From contig NZ_CP072378.1 of NCBI RefSeq assembly GCF_018128245.1, positions 62,001-126,000 of the forward strand: 64,000 nt of DNA, read 5' to 3'. Below are positions 8,154-16,023 of this stretch, piece after piece. The position numbers and the translations under genes are program-made. Each line of letters starts with the position of its first letter. The first letter of the stretch is position 1. The notes beneath the pieces are model-generated. The model saw only the letters and a list, made by a program, of their open reading frames with translations. It was not told the origin of the DNA and searched no databases. Source of the DNA: Leptotrichia sp. oral taxon 221 (lineage in GTDB: Bacteria; Fusobacteriota; Fusobacteriia; Fusobacteriales; Leptotrichiaceae).

Positions 8154-10337
8154 ATGGCTGGTAGAAATTATTTGCTAAATTGTGAGATTTTGCATGAAAT
8201 TCGTGGGAGAATCAGAATTCGTTCAAGAGCGTTAAAATATCTTGGCGTTCACAAAGAAGAAATAACAAAGCGTTTAATGCAAGTTCATTATATAAAAAGT
8301 GTTGAAATTTCAACTATTACAGGTTCTGTACTTATTTATTTTGATAACTTTTCGCTAACTGGAGAAAATTTTGTATCTTTGCTTCAAAATACATTGAATG
8401 GGTATTTGGTGGATATTTACAAAAATGAGAAAAAACAAGCATCGAATAAATATGTGATAGAAAGACGATTACAGGAAGAATCACCAAAAGAAATTATGAA
8501 AAATATTGGAGCGGCAGTATTATTGCTTTTGCTTCCAGGTCCAAAAACAAAATTGACTGGAATTAGAAGATTATTTAATTACAAAACTATTTCAACAATT
8601 TCTTTGGCATTGCCTGTTTTAAAAAATGGAATTTTATCATTGATTCAGAATAAGCGCCCGAATGCGGATACATTGAGTTCTACGGCGATTGTAAGTAGTA
8701 TCGCTTTGGGAAGTGAGCGAACAGCTTTGACAATTATGATTTTAGAAAGAATTGCAGAACTTTTGACAGCTTATACTATGAAAAAAACTCGTGGTGTAAT
8801 TAAAGACATGCTAAGTGTTGGAGAAAGCTATGTTTGGAAAGCATCTGAAGATGAAGACCAAGTGGCGAAAAAAGTTCCAATTGAAGAAATTAAAAAAGGT
8901 GATTTGATACTTGTTCAAACTGGAGAAAAAATAAGTGTTGATGGAACAATTGAAAAGGGAAGTGCGGTAATTGACCAATCGGCGATTACTGGAGAATATA
9001 TGCCTGTTAAAAAGGAAACAGGACAGGAAGTTTTTGCTGGAACACTTTTGAAAAGTGGAAATATTACTGTAAGAGCTGAAAAAGTTGGAGATGATAGAAC
9101 GGCTTCAAGAATTATAAAATTGGTGGAAGATGCTTCATTTAACAAAGCGGACATTCAATCTTACGCCGATGCATTTTCTGCACAGTTGATACCGTTAAAT
9201 TTCCTTCTTGCTGGAATAGTTTATGCTTCAACTAGAAATTTACAAAAGGCGTTGAGTATGCTTGTAATTGACTATTCATGCGGAATAAGATTGTCGACAG
9301 CGACAGCATTTTCTGCTTCAATTAATACAGCTGCTAAAAATGGAATTTTGATTAAGGGAAGCAATTATTTGGAAGAACTTTCAAAGGCTGATACTGTAAT
9401 ATTTGATAAAACTGGAACAATTACAGAAGGAAAACCTAAAGTTCAAACAGTAAAAACTTTTGCTAAAAATATGAAAGATAATAGAATGATTGCATTAGCT
9501 GCGGCTGCTGAAGAAACTTCTACACACCCTTTGGCGAGTGCAATTTTAAACGAAGTAAGAAATAGAGGATTAAAAATACCACGACATAAAGAAGATGTAA
9601 TTAGAGTGGCGAGAGGAATTGAAACTTATGTAAATAAGGATATTATTCGTGTGGGAAGCAGAAGATACATGGAAGAAAATAATATTTCGGTAGAGATGTC
9701 AGTTGACGTGGTAAAAGGAATGCAAAATAATGGAGAAATCGTTATTTATGTGGCTAAAAATGAGAATTTAATCGGTGTAATCGGAGTTTCTGATCCACCA
9801 AGAGAAAATATCAAAAAAGCTATGAACCGTTTGAGAAATCAAGGAATAGACGATATTGTGCTACTTACAGGAGACTTGAGACAACAGGCTGAAACCATTG
9901 CAAATAGTATGTCAATGGATAGATATGAATCTGAATTGTTACCAGAAGATAAGGCAAAAGATATCTTGAAATTCCGTTCAATCGGATCAAAAGTTATTAT
10001 GATTGGAGATGGAATAAACGATGCTCCAGCTCTTTCTTACGCAAATGTAGGAATAGCACTCGGAAGTACTAGAACAGATGTTGCAATGGAAGCTGCCGAT
10101 GTTACAATAACTTCTGACGATCCGTTGTTAATACCAGCTGTAATCGGTTTAGCTAAAAATACTGTAAAAATTATAAAACAAAATTTTGTGATGGCGATTG
10201 GAATAAACAGTTTTGCACTTGTATTAGGTGCGACAGGATTGCTACCAGCAATATATAGTTCAGTTTTACATAATTCAATAACAATTTTAGTAGTTGGAAA
10301 TTCATTAAGACTTCTAAAATATGATGTCAATAAATAG
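8154..10337 (+). CDS. Heavy-metal P1B-type ATPase with N-terminal HMA-like domain
   Basis: A 727-residue P-type ATPase. Residues about 5-75 are an HMA-like domain (EIRGRIRIRS ... SVEISTITGSVLIYFD) without CxxC. The actuator domain has ITGEYMPVKK, the phosphorylation site is D418 in DKTGTITEG, THPLAS matches the P1B HP motif of the nucleotide-binding domain, and GDGINDAPALS is the hinge. The helix before the phosphorylation site reads DYSCGIRLSTA, with S375-C376-G377 where most P1B pumps have CPC, SPC or TPC, so the transported ion cannot be named. The gene sits third in a run of HMA-like proteins, which suggests a multi-component export system at the inner membrane. Length and motif order are complete, so it should be active. 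Confidence 0.93.
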   Translation: MAGRNYLLNCEILHEIRGRIRIRSRALKYLGVHKEEITKRLMQVHYIKSVEISTITGSVLIYFDNFSLTGENFVSLLQNTLNGYLVDIYKNEKKQASNKYVIERRLQEESPKEIMKNIGAAVLLLLLPGPKTKLTGIRRLFNYKTISTISLALPVLKNGILSLIQNKRPNADTLSSTAIVSSIALGSERTALTIMILERIAELLTAYTMKKTRGVIKDMLSVGESYVWKASEDEDQVAKKVPIEEIKKGDLILVQTGEKISVDGTIEKGSAVIDQSAITGEYMPVKKETGQEVFAGTLLKSGNITVRAEKVGDDRTASRIIKLVEDASFNKADIQSYADAFSAQLIPLNFLLAGIVYASTRNLQKALSMLVIDYSCGIRLSTATAFSASINTAAKNGILIKGSNYLEELSKADTVIFDKTGTITEGKPKVQTVKTFAKNMKDNRMIALAAAAEETSTHPLASAILNEVRNRGLKIPRHKEDVIRVARGIETYVNKDIIRVGSRRYMEENNISVEMSVDVVKGMQNNGEIVIYVAKNENLIGVIGVSDPPRENIKKAMNRLRNQGIDDIVLLTGDLRQQAETIANSMSMDRYESELLPEDKAKDILKFRSIGSKVIMIGDGINDAPALSYANVGIALGSTRTDVAMEAADVTITSDDPLLIPAVIGLAKNTVKIIKQNFVMAIGINSFALVLGATGLLPAIYSSVLHNSITILVVGNSLRLLKYDVNK

Positions 10338-10373
10338 AATTTTTGTGGCGTATCTGATTTTGGAGGAAATTAT

Positions 10374-11120
10374 ATGAAAAAATTAACTTTAACGGTATTG
10401 CATAAATTACCGAATCGTGTCAGATTGAAAGTTTCACACGAAATTATTGACACAAAAAAATTTTTTGAAACAATAAAAGTTGGAGCAAAAAGTACAGCTT
10501 TACGATATAATAAAACTATAAATACATTGCTTATAACTTTTGAGCCAGAGGAAATTACGATTGATGAAGTGATTTATCGAACTGCGACAGCATTATCAGT
10601 TGAGCACGGGATGACTTCGGTAAAATTAGTGGAAGATTTTGAAGAAAAATCAATAGATTCGTTGTCTGTATATTCTGGAGCTGCGATTTTGCTTTCTTTC
10701 TTGTACGGACTTGGAAAAAGTAAAATTGAAAAATTACAATTGGATATAAACAATTTTACAGCGGGACTTACAACAGCGGCAATTATGGAACACGCCTATA
10801 TGGAAACACAACGAAAAGGTTTCTTTGACATTGAAATTTTACCAGCATTGTATCTTTTAAGATCCTATATGGCAAATAGATCAGTTACAGCAATAGCACT
10901 TATGTGGCTTACAACTTTTGGACGACACCTTGTATTAAATAATGTATCGAATAAAGAAGTGAGAATTTATCGGTTAAAAGCTGAAAATGGGAAATTCCAT
11001 TATGTTGTGGATGTGAAAAATGATAAAACTATTGAGAATGTAAGTGATTTAATAGATCATATATTCTTTAGCAAGAGATCAGATGAAGATTCGGATGATA
11101 AATATATAGCTTTGAAATAA
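10374..11120 (+). CDS. HMA-like domain protein with multi-TM C-terminus
   Basis: A 248-residue protein with an HMA-like domain (about 3-70: HKLPNRVRLKV ... INTLLITFEPEEI), followed by at least three hydrophobic stretches (SVYSGAAILLSFLYGLG; NFTAGLTTAAIMEHAYM; FFDIEILPALYLLRSYM to MWLTTFGRHLVL) and a charged tail. The arrangement resembles the N-terminal half of the neighbouring ATPase (HMA-like domain plus first helices) with no catalytic domains. It may be a duplicated, truncated ATPase module now used as a partner, which is inference. GGAGG precedes the ATG; the gap to the ATPase gene is only 36 bases with no terminator, so they share a transcript. Confidence 0.72.
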   Translation: MKKLTLTVLHKLPNRVRLKVSHEIIDTKKFFETIKVGAKSTALRYNKTINTLLITFEPEEITIDEVIYRTATALSVEHGMTSVKLVEDFEEKSIDSLSVYSGAAILLSFLYGLGKSKIEKLQLDINNFTAGLTTAAIMEHAYMETQRKGFFDIEILPALYLLRSYMANRSVTAIALMWLTTFGRHLVLNNVSNKEVRIYRLKAENGKFHYVVDVKNDKTIENVSDLIDHIFFSKRSDEDSDDKYIALK

Positions 11121-11149
11121 ATTGTGATTTAAAGTAAAAGAATTTAACA

Positions 11150-11195
11150 AAAGATATCAAGAAATCACCAGATTCTACAAGTAGGAGTAATTCAC
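11150..11195. repeat. IS200/IS605 right-end remnant
   Basis: ACAAAAGATATCAAGAA, a CC-rich centre, TTCTA, AAGTAGGAGTAATTCA. It aligns with the end at 35830-35875 and with the intact hairpin end beside tnpB (36730-36767), all sharing CAAGAA ... TTCTA.AAG ... GGAGTA.TTCA. No transposase is present here, so it is a solo end or decayed miniature element. Confidence 0.5.
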
Positions 11196-11271
11196 ATAGT
11201 TATAAAAAAATATTAATATATAATTATTTGAAAAAATATAATAAATAAATTAAAAATTTGGAGGTAATAAA

Positions 11272-11559
11272 ATGATAAAATTCGGAAGCATAAAGAAAGA
11301 GCATTTAGTGGGAGCGGCAGTTGGAGTGGGAACAGTTGCAGTTGGTTACTATTTATACAAAAAAAATCAAAGTAAAGTTGACAGTTTTTTAAGAAAACAA
11401 GGGATAAATATAAAAACATCTTCAGAAGCAACTTACGATAACATGAATCTTGAAGAATTGATGACAACAAAAGAACGTCTTGAAGATTTAATTGCTGAAA
11501 AAGAATTATCTACAAATACAGCTGTTTCAGAAACAGTTGTGGAAGTTGAAGAAAAATAG
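11272..11559 (+). CDS. Small Gly-rich single-TM protein
   Basis: A 95-residue protein. A basic N-terminus (KFGSIKKEH) is followed by a glycine/alanine-rich helix (LVGAAVGVGTVAVGYYLYKK) with GxxxG-type spacing, then a soluble, predicted coiled C-terminus (NLEELMTTKERLEDLIAEKEL) and an acidic end. No signal peptidase site is evident. It follows the HMA cluster by about 150 bases and has its own ribosome site (TTGGAGG). Small membrane proteins beside P-type ATPases are known as partners (the mycobacterial PacL proteins; DUF6110 proteins in Firmicutes), and the size and layout here are similar. I see no direct sequence match to either, so the role is inference. Confidence 0.62.
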   Translation: MIKFGSIKKEHLVGAAVGVGTVAVGYYLYKKNQSKVDSFLRKQGINIKTSSEATYDNMNLEELMTTKERLEDLIAEKELSTNTAVSETVVEVEEK

Positions 11560-11680
11560 TTAATTTTTTAAAACTAAGTTACTATCAAATAAAAAAAGTT
11601 TATAAATAACACAATATTTTTATGTTTTTAAGCATAAAATGAGTGACATTAATAAAAATATTATTTTAAGGAGGAAACTT

Positions 11681-12367
11681 ATGAAATTAGTATTAATCAG
11701 ACATGGTGAAAGCCAATGGAATTTGGAAAACAAATTTACTGGTTGGAAAGATGTGGATTTGAGTCCTAAAGGAGTTGAAGAAGCAAAAGCAGGAGGGAAA
11801 GCATTAAGAGAAAAAGGATTAGTTTTCGATGTTGCTTACACATCTTACTTAAAAAGAGCTATTAAAACTTTAAATTATGTTTTGGAAGAATTGGATGAAT
11901 TGTATATTCCAATTTATAAATCTTGGAGATTGAATGAAAGACACTATGGTGCATTACAAGGATTAAACAAAGCAGAAACTGCTAAAAAATACGGAGATGA
12001 TCAAGTTCTTATTTGGAGAAGAAGTTTTGATGTTGCACCACCTGCAATTGACAAATCAAGTGAATATTATCCAAAATCAGACAGAAGATATGCTGATTTA
12101 ACTGATGAAGAAGCACCACTTGGAGAAAGTTTGAAAGATACAATCGCAAGAGTGTTACCTTACTGGCATTCAGATATTTCAAAAAGCTTAAAAGAAGGTA
12201 AAAACGTTATTGTAGCAGCTCATGGAAACAGCTTGAGAGCATTAATAAAATATTTGTTAAATATTTCAGATGAAGATATCTTGAAATTAAACTTAACAAC
12301 TGGAAAACCATTAATTTTTGAAATAGATGAAAACTTGAACGTTGTTTCATCACCAGATTCATTTTAG
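11681..12367 (+). CDS. gpmA: 2,3-bisphosphoglycerate-dependent phosphoglycerate mutase
   Basis: Interconverts 3- and 2-phosphoglycerate in glycolysis, using a phosphohistidine intermediate. The 228-residue protein opens with [13 protein letters not shown], whose RHG holds the catalytic His8, followed by [25 protein letters not shown], the RRSFDVAPP segment and [11 protein letters not shown] with the second catalytic His are all present. Length equals that of short bacterial GpmA enzymes. ATG 11681 is chosen because AAGGAGG lies at 11668-11674; an upstream in-frame ATG at 11639 has no ribosome site and would add 14 unconserved residues. The gene stands alone with a terminator behind it. Confidence 0.96.
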   Translation: MKLVLIRHGESQWNLENKFTGWKDVDLSPKGVEEAKAGGKALREKGLVFDVAYTSYLKRAIKTLNYVLEELDELYIPIYKSWRLNERHYGALQGLNKAETAKKYGDDQVLIWRRSFDVAPPAIDKSSEYYPKSDRRYADLTDEEAPLGESLKDTIARVLPYWHSDISKSLKEGKNVIVAAHGNSLRALIKYLLNISDEDILKLNLTTGKPLIFEIDENLNVVSSPDSF

Positions 12368-12390
12368 TCAAAATAAATAAAATAGTTTTT

Positions 12391-12424
12391 TTGCAAGGGC
12401 ATTTTTATAGTCCTTGCTTTTTTA
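12391..12424 (+). terminator. gpmA terminator
   Basis: GCAAGG (12393-12398) pairs with CCTTGC (12412-12417) and is followed by a T-run. Confidence 0.75.
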
Positions 12425-12590
12425 GTTGAAGAATAATTATCTACTCTGATTGTTATGATACTAGAACCTATTTAAAATAAAACTACTAAAATTCTATAAA
12501 TTTAGGTTTTAAGTAAATAGCCATCGTTTTTAAATTTGGTTTTAAAGCAATTTTACTATAATTTAAAGAAACTAGAAGGAAATATTATTT

Positions 12591-12619
12591 TTGTTAAAAT
12601 TAGTTTTATTTATTATACT
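12591..12619 (+). promoter_or_regulatory. Promoter of the DUF333 gene
   Basis: TTGTTA, 17-base spacer, TATACT. A small hairpin (AAATATG-TTAT-CATATTT, 12659-12676) lies in the leader between promoter and ribosome site. No other gene occupies 12425-12705. Confidence 0.55.
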
Positions 12620-12705
12620 AATAAAATTAATTGAAAAAAATGTAAAAAAAAAAAAGGGAAATATGTTATCATATTTTTACATTAAAGATAAAAAGGAGAA
12701 ATAAG

Positions 12706-13146
12706 ATGAAAAAATTAAAAGTGTTGGTAAGCATAGCAATGATAGCGTCTTGTATGACAGGAATGGCTGCAACAAAAAGAACTACAACAAAAAAAGTTAC
12801 AGCAAAAAAATCTGTTATAGGAATGGCAAATCCAGCATCAGAATTTTGTGTTAAAAATGGTGGAGAATCTACTATTGTAAAAAGTAAAAACGGAGAATTC
12901 GGTGTTTGTAAATTAAAAGATGGAACAACAGTAGAAGAATGGGAATATTACAGAGAAAATAATAAAAAAGAAACTAAAGAACCCGAAAAAATGATTGGAA
13001 CACCCAATCCAGCATCAGTTTTTTGTGAAAAACATGGTGGAAAATCAATCAATGTAAAAGATAAAGATGGAAACGAAACAGGAAAATGCCAATTTAAAGA
13101 TGGAACAAAAGTTGATGAATGGCATTATTACAGAGAAAATAATTAG
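12706..13146 (+). CDS. Exported protein with two DUF333 repeats
   Basis: A 146-residue protein. A signal peptide (KKLKVLVSIAMIASCMTGMAA) is followed by a Lys/Thr-rich linker and two copies of a DUF333 module (about 38-83 and 96-145). Each has NPAS.FC, a GG motif, an internal Cys and a closing DGT.V.EW.YYRENN. Each module keeps two Cys that could pair in the periplasm or outside the cell. DUF333 is known from small periplasmic proteins of undefined role, sometimes called hemolysin-like without proof. AAAGGAG precedes the ATG. The duplication inside one chain is clear from sequence; function is unknown. Confidence 0.82.
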   Translation: MKKLKVLVSIAMIASCMTGMAATKRTTTKKVTAKKSVIGMANPASEFCVKNGGESTIVKSKNGEFGVCKLKDGTTVEEWEYYRENNKKETKEPEKMIGTPNPASVFCEKHGGKSINVKDKDGNETGKCQFKDGTKVDEWHYYRENN

Positions 13147-13239
13147 TAATAAATATGTTGTTGTTAATTATAATTATGAGATAAAAAATATTCGTGATTT
13201 TATTTGAGAAATTTTGTGAATAAAAAAGAATAAAATAAA

Positions 13240-13293
13240 AAGCAGTCAAACGAGTTTTTTAGTCAAAAACTTTTGTGAGGCTGTTTTTTTATT
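13240..13293 (+). terminator. Terminator after the DUF333 gene
   Basis: An imperfect long stem, AGCAGTCAAACGAGTTTTT (13241-13259) against AAAAACTTTTGTGAGGCTGT (13265-13284), followed by seven T. Confidence 0.6.
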
Positions 13294-13367
13294 TCATAAA
13301 TTATTTTAGTAAAATATAATGTAGAAATTCATTCATAAAATTTGATTATCGAAAAAATTGTAAAAAA

Positions 13368-13396
13368 TTGAAATATGGCATTACATATGGTATAAT
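13368..13396 (+). promoter_or_regulatory. Promoter of the HPr gene
   Basis: TTGAAA (13368-13373), 17-base spacer, TATAAT (13391-13396) with TGG before it. Its position rules out a translation start upstream of it and supports ATG 13452. Confidence 0.7.
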
Positions 13397-13451
13397 TAAG
13401 AGAAGAACCAAGAATTTCAAAGATAAGTTAAAAAAAGGGGTTGATTTATTT

Positions 13452-13721
13452 ATGAAAATATTAGAAGTGGAAATCAAAAATGAGCAAGGTGTTCATGCGA
13501 GACCTGCAACATTAATTGCACGTTTAGCAAAAAAATATAAATCAACGTTGAAAATCAAAAGAAAAGATGAAGAAGTTGATGCCAAAAATGTTTTTGGAAT
13601 AATGACTTTAGGAGCTGAGCAAGGTGAAAAACTTACGTTAATTGCCGATGGCGAGGATGAAAATGAATTATTGGAAAATTTGAAAAAATTGATAGAAGTT
13701 GATAAATTTTTTGAAGAATAA
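13452..13721 (+). CDS. ptsH: HPr family phosphocarrier protein
   Basis: An 89-residue HPr, which passes phosphate from enzyme I to sugar-specific enzyme IIA proteins. GVHARPA places the phosphorylated residue exactly at His15. The usual regulatory serine is absent: K45-N46-V47-F48-G49 stands where KSIMG is expected, so HPr kinase control through Ser46 would be impossible. Other core positions (TLGAEQGEKLTLIADG) fit the fold. AAAGGGG upstream favours ATG 13452, and a consensus promoter lies just ahead. It might be the main HPr or a specialised paralogue (NPr or Crh-like, though Crh lacks His15). No enzyme I gene is adjacent. Confidence 0.87.
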   Translation: MKILEVEIKNEQGVHARPATLIARLAKKYKSTLKIKRKDEEVDAKNVFGIMTLGAEQGEKLTLIADGEDENELLENLKKLIEVDKFFEE

Positions 13722-13831
13722 ATTTTTGGAGATTTGAAATGAAAGAAGATAATTAAAAAATTTTAAAATATAGGGGGAAAATAAAATTTTATAAATAAAA
13801 TTAGAAAAATAAACAGAGAAAGGAGAAGAAA

Positions 13832-13861
13832 TTGTTAAAAATAAATTTTAATAATTTCTAA
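13832..13861 (+). CDS. Possible leader peptide upstream of S1
   Basis: A TTG with a strong, well-spaced ribosome site (AAAGGAGAAG, 13819-13828) opens a nine-codon frame that stops at 13859-13861, eight bases before the S1 ATG. The S1 ATG itself has no ribosome site close to it. This suggests coupling or reinitiation, which is inference. Confidence 0.35.
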   Translation: MLKINFNNF

Positions 13862-13869
13862 ATAACAGC

Positions 13870-15684
13870 ATGGAAGATTTTAATTTTGAGCAAATGTTAG
13901 ATGACTTCTTACCAGAAGAAAAAAAATCAGGAGATATCGTTGAAGGTATAATTACTAGAAAAGAGATGGAATATTCATACTTAGATTTAGGTTCAAAAAA
14001 AGAAGGAAGAATTATAAGTAGTGAAATAAAAGACTTTAATGTTGGAGATACTGTAGAAGTTAAGGTTTTGAGAGAAGATGAAGAGAATATAATTGTCTCT
14101 AAATTTGTGCTTGATAAAGAGAGAGAATTTGCGTCGTATGAAGTAAATGAAATTGTGACAGGAAAAGTGGATAAAAAAATTAAAGGTGGATACAATGTAA
14201 AAGTTGGGAAAAACAATGCTTTTTTACCATTTTCATTGTCAAGTTTTGATAAAAATGTAGATTATACAGGAAAAGAATTCAAATTTATAATAAAAGAAAA
14301 AACGAAAAAGAGTATTACTGTTTCAAGAACAGATTTAGTAAAAGAAGAAGAACAAAAATATTTTGATTCAATAAATGAAGGCGATGTAGTAACTGGAAAA
14401 GTTAAAGAAGTTCTTGATTTTGGAGTAATCTTAGATTTAGGAGTAACAACTGGATTTGTGCATATTTCAGAAGTTTCATGGGATCAAGTTAATGATTTAG
14501 TTGAAAGATTTGGAATTGGTGAAGAAGTTAGTGCGAAAATTATTGAAAAAGATAGTGAAAAACATAAATTGAAATTAAGTATTAAACAATTATCGCAAGA
14601 TCCATGGGAAATTTTCTTGAGTTCTCATAAAGTAGGCGATGTAGTAACTGCAGAAGTTAAAGAAATTCTTGATTTTGGATTGATTGTGTCTGTTGATGGA
14701 AATAATGGATTTGTACATGTTTCTGAATTGGCTTGGCATAATGGTGCAAAAGCGTTGAAAAACTATAATGTAAATGATAAAATTGAAGCTAAAATTATTC
14801 AAATTGAAGAAGATAGAAAAAATGTTAAATTAAGTGTAAAACAATTGGAAGAAAATCCTTGGGAGAAAGTGAAAGAAAAATACCAAATTGGTGAAGTATT
14901 GGAAAGACCGATTACAGAAGTGTTTGATTTTGGAATATTAGTTTCACTTGAAAAAGATATTGAAGGATTGTTACACATTTCGGATATTTCTTACAGAAAA
15001 GTAACAAATTTAACATCAAAATACAATGTTGGAGATATTATTAAATTTAAAATAATCGACTTTAATGATGAAAAAAATAGAGTTTCATTGAGTTCAAAAG
15101 CATTATTAGACGATAAATGGGAAAAAATAGAAGATAATTATGATTTTAATTCTACTCTTTCAGGAAAAATAAGAAATATTCAAGAATATGGAATTTTTGT
15201 GGAATTGGAAGAAGGAATTGAAGTATTTATTCACAAAAACGAGTTTTCTTGGGATAGAAAAGAAGAAAAAGTTTATAAAAAAGGTGATACAGTAGAATTC
15301 AAAGTGATTTCATTTGATAAAGCTGAGAAAAAATTAGCTGGAAGTATCAAGCAGTTAACAACTTCTCCTTGGAAAGAAGTTACAGCTTTATACAAAAAAG
15401 GGAATAAATTAACTGTGAAAATAGTTGAAATCCAAGAAAATTTTGTTTTAGTTAAATTGACTGACAGATTTAATGGAATTATTCCTAAAAAAGAATTAAC
15501 AAAAGAATTCTTAAAAGATATTTCTGAAAAATTCTCTGTGGGAGATGAAGTTGAAGCGATTATTATTGAAGAAAATGAGAGAAAAAAATCAATTGTTTTA
15601 TCAGTAAGAAAAGTTGCTGAAATGGAAGAAAAAGAAGAAATGGAAGAATTGTTGAAAATTTATGGCGTTGGAGAATCTAATTAA
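13870..15684 (+). CDS. rpsA: Ribosomal protein S1 (multi-S1-domain)
   Basis: A 604-residue protein of tandem S1 RNA-binding domains, which helps the 30S subunit take up mRNA. At least six S1 repeats are visible from about residue 20. The central ones are regular, each with a GDVV.(G/A).VKE(V/I)LDFG.(I/L) start, a GFVH(I/V)SE(V/L).W centre and a (K/N)(L/V)KLS(I/V)KQL..(D/N)PWE end. No IspH domain is fused to it, unlike S1 in some Clostridia and fusobacteria. No in-frame start lies between the upstream stop (13852) and ATG 13870. A Shine-Dalgarno is absent within 20 bases, and translation may depend on the leader frame at 13832. Confidence 0.9.
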   Translation: MEDFNFEQMLDDFLPEEKKSGDIVEGIITRKEMEYSYLDLGSKKEGRIISSEIKDFNVGDTVEVKVLREDEENIIVSKFVLDKEREFASYEVNEIVTGKVDKKIKGGYNVKVGKNNAFLPFSLSSFDKNVDYTGKEFKFIIKEKTKKSITVSRTDLVKEEEQKYFDSINEGDVVTGKVKEVLDFGVILDLGVTTGFVHISEVSWDQVNDLVERFGIGEEVSAKIIEKDSEKHKLKLSIKQLSQDPWEIFLSSHKVGDVVTAEVKEILDFGLIVSVDGNNGFVHVSELAWHNGAKALKNYNVNDKIEAKIIQIEEDRKNVKLSVKQLEENPWEKVKEKYQIGEVLERPITEVFDFGILVSLEKDIEGLLHISDISYRKVTNLTSKYNVGDIIKFKIIDFNDEKNRVSLSSKALLDDKWEKIEDNYDFNSTLSGKIRNIQEYGIFVELEEGIEVFIHKNEFSWDRKEEKVYKKGDTVEFKVISFDKAEKKLAGSIKQLTTSPWKEVTALYKKGNKLTVKIVEIQENFVLVKLTDRFNGIIPKKELTKEFLKDISEKFSVGDEVEAIIIEENERKKSIVLSVRKVAEMEEKEEMEELLKIYGVGESN

Positions 15685-16023
15685 GAAATAATTAAAAAAT
15701 AAATTATATAAGTGAAGTTATTTCATAAAAGTATTTGAATTATAAATAATTTTTTAAAATTATTAAAAGCAAAAATATATTTATAATGGATTATATTTTA
15801 TGGATTAGCTTCATTTTTTACTATAAAAAAATTTGTTGAAGCCTTTAAAAATAAAAATTTGTTGATTTTTATAAAGTACAAAAATCGAAAAAAATACAAA
15901 GTGCTGCTACAAATGTTTTAAAGATAATCGTAAGAGAAAAAAAGGAAAACTTTAAAAAAAACAAGAAAAAAAATAAAAAGTATGATATAATAAACCATAC
16001 GGAAAACATTTGGAAGGAAACGT
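15685..16023 (+). other. Intergenic region with extended -10 promoter
   Basis: This AT-rich stretch holds no gene. TGATATAAT at 15983-15991 is an extended -10 box about 33 bases before the protease start. No convincing -35 and no strong terminator for S1 are visible. Confidence 0.5.

Noticed and set aside
11121-11271. CRISPR-like spacing of short repeats
   Set aside because: There is only one diverged copy of an IS end here, with no repeat-spacer pattern. No CRISPR array was found anywhere in the window.
15685-15840. TGAAGTTA ... TAGCTTCA as terminator of rpsA
   Set aside because: The loop is nearly 100 bases and the pairing is interrupted; not convincing.
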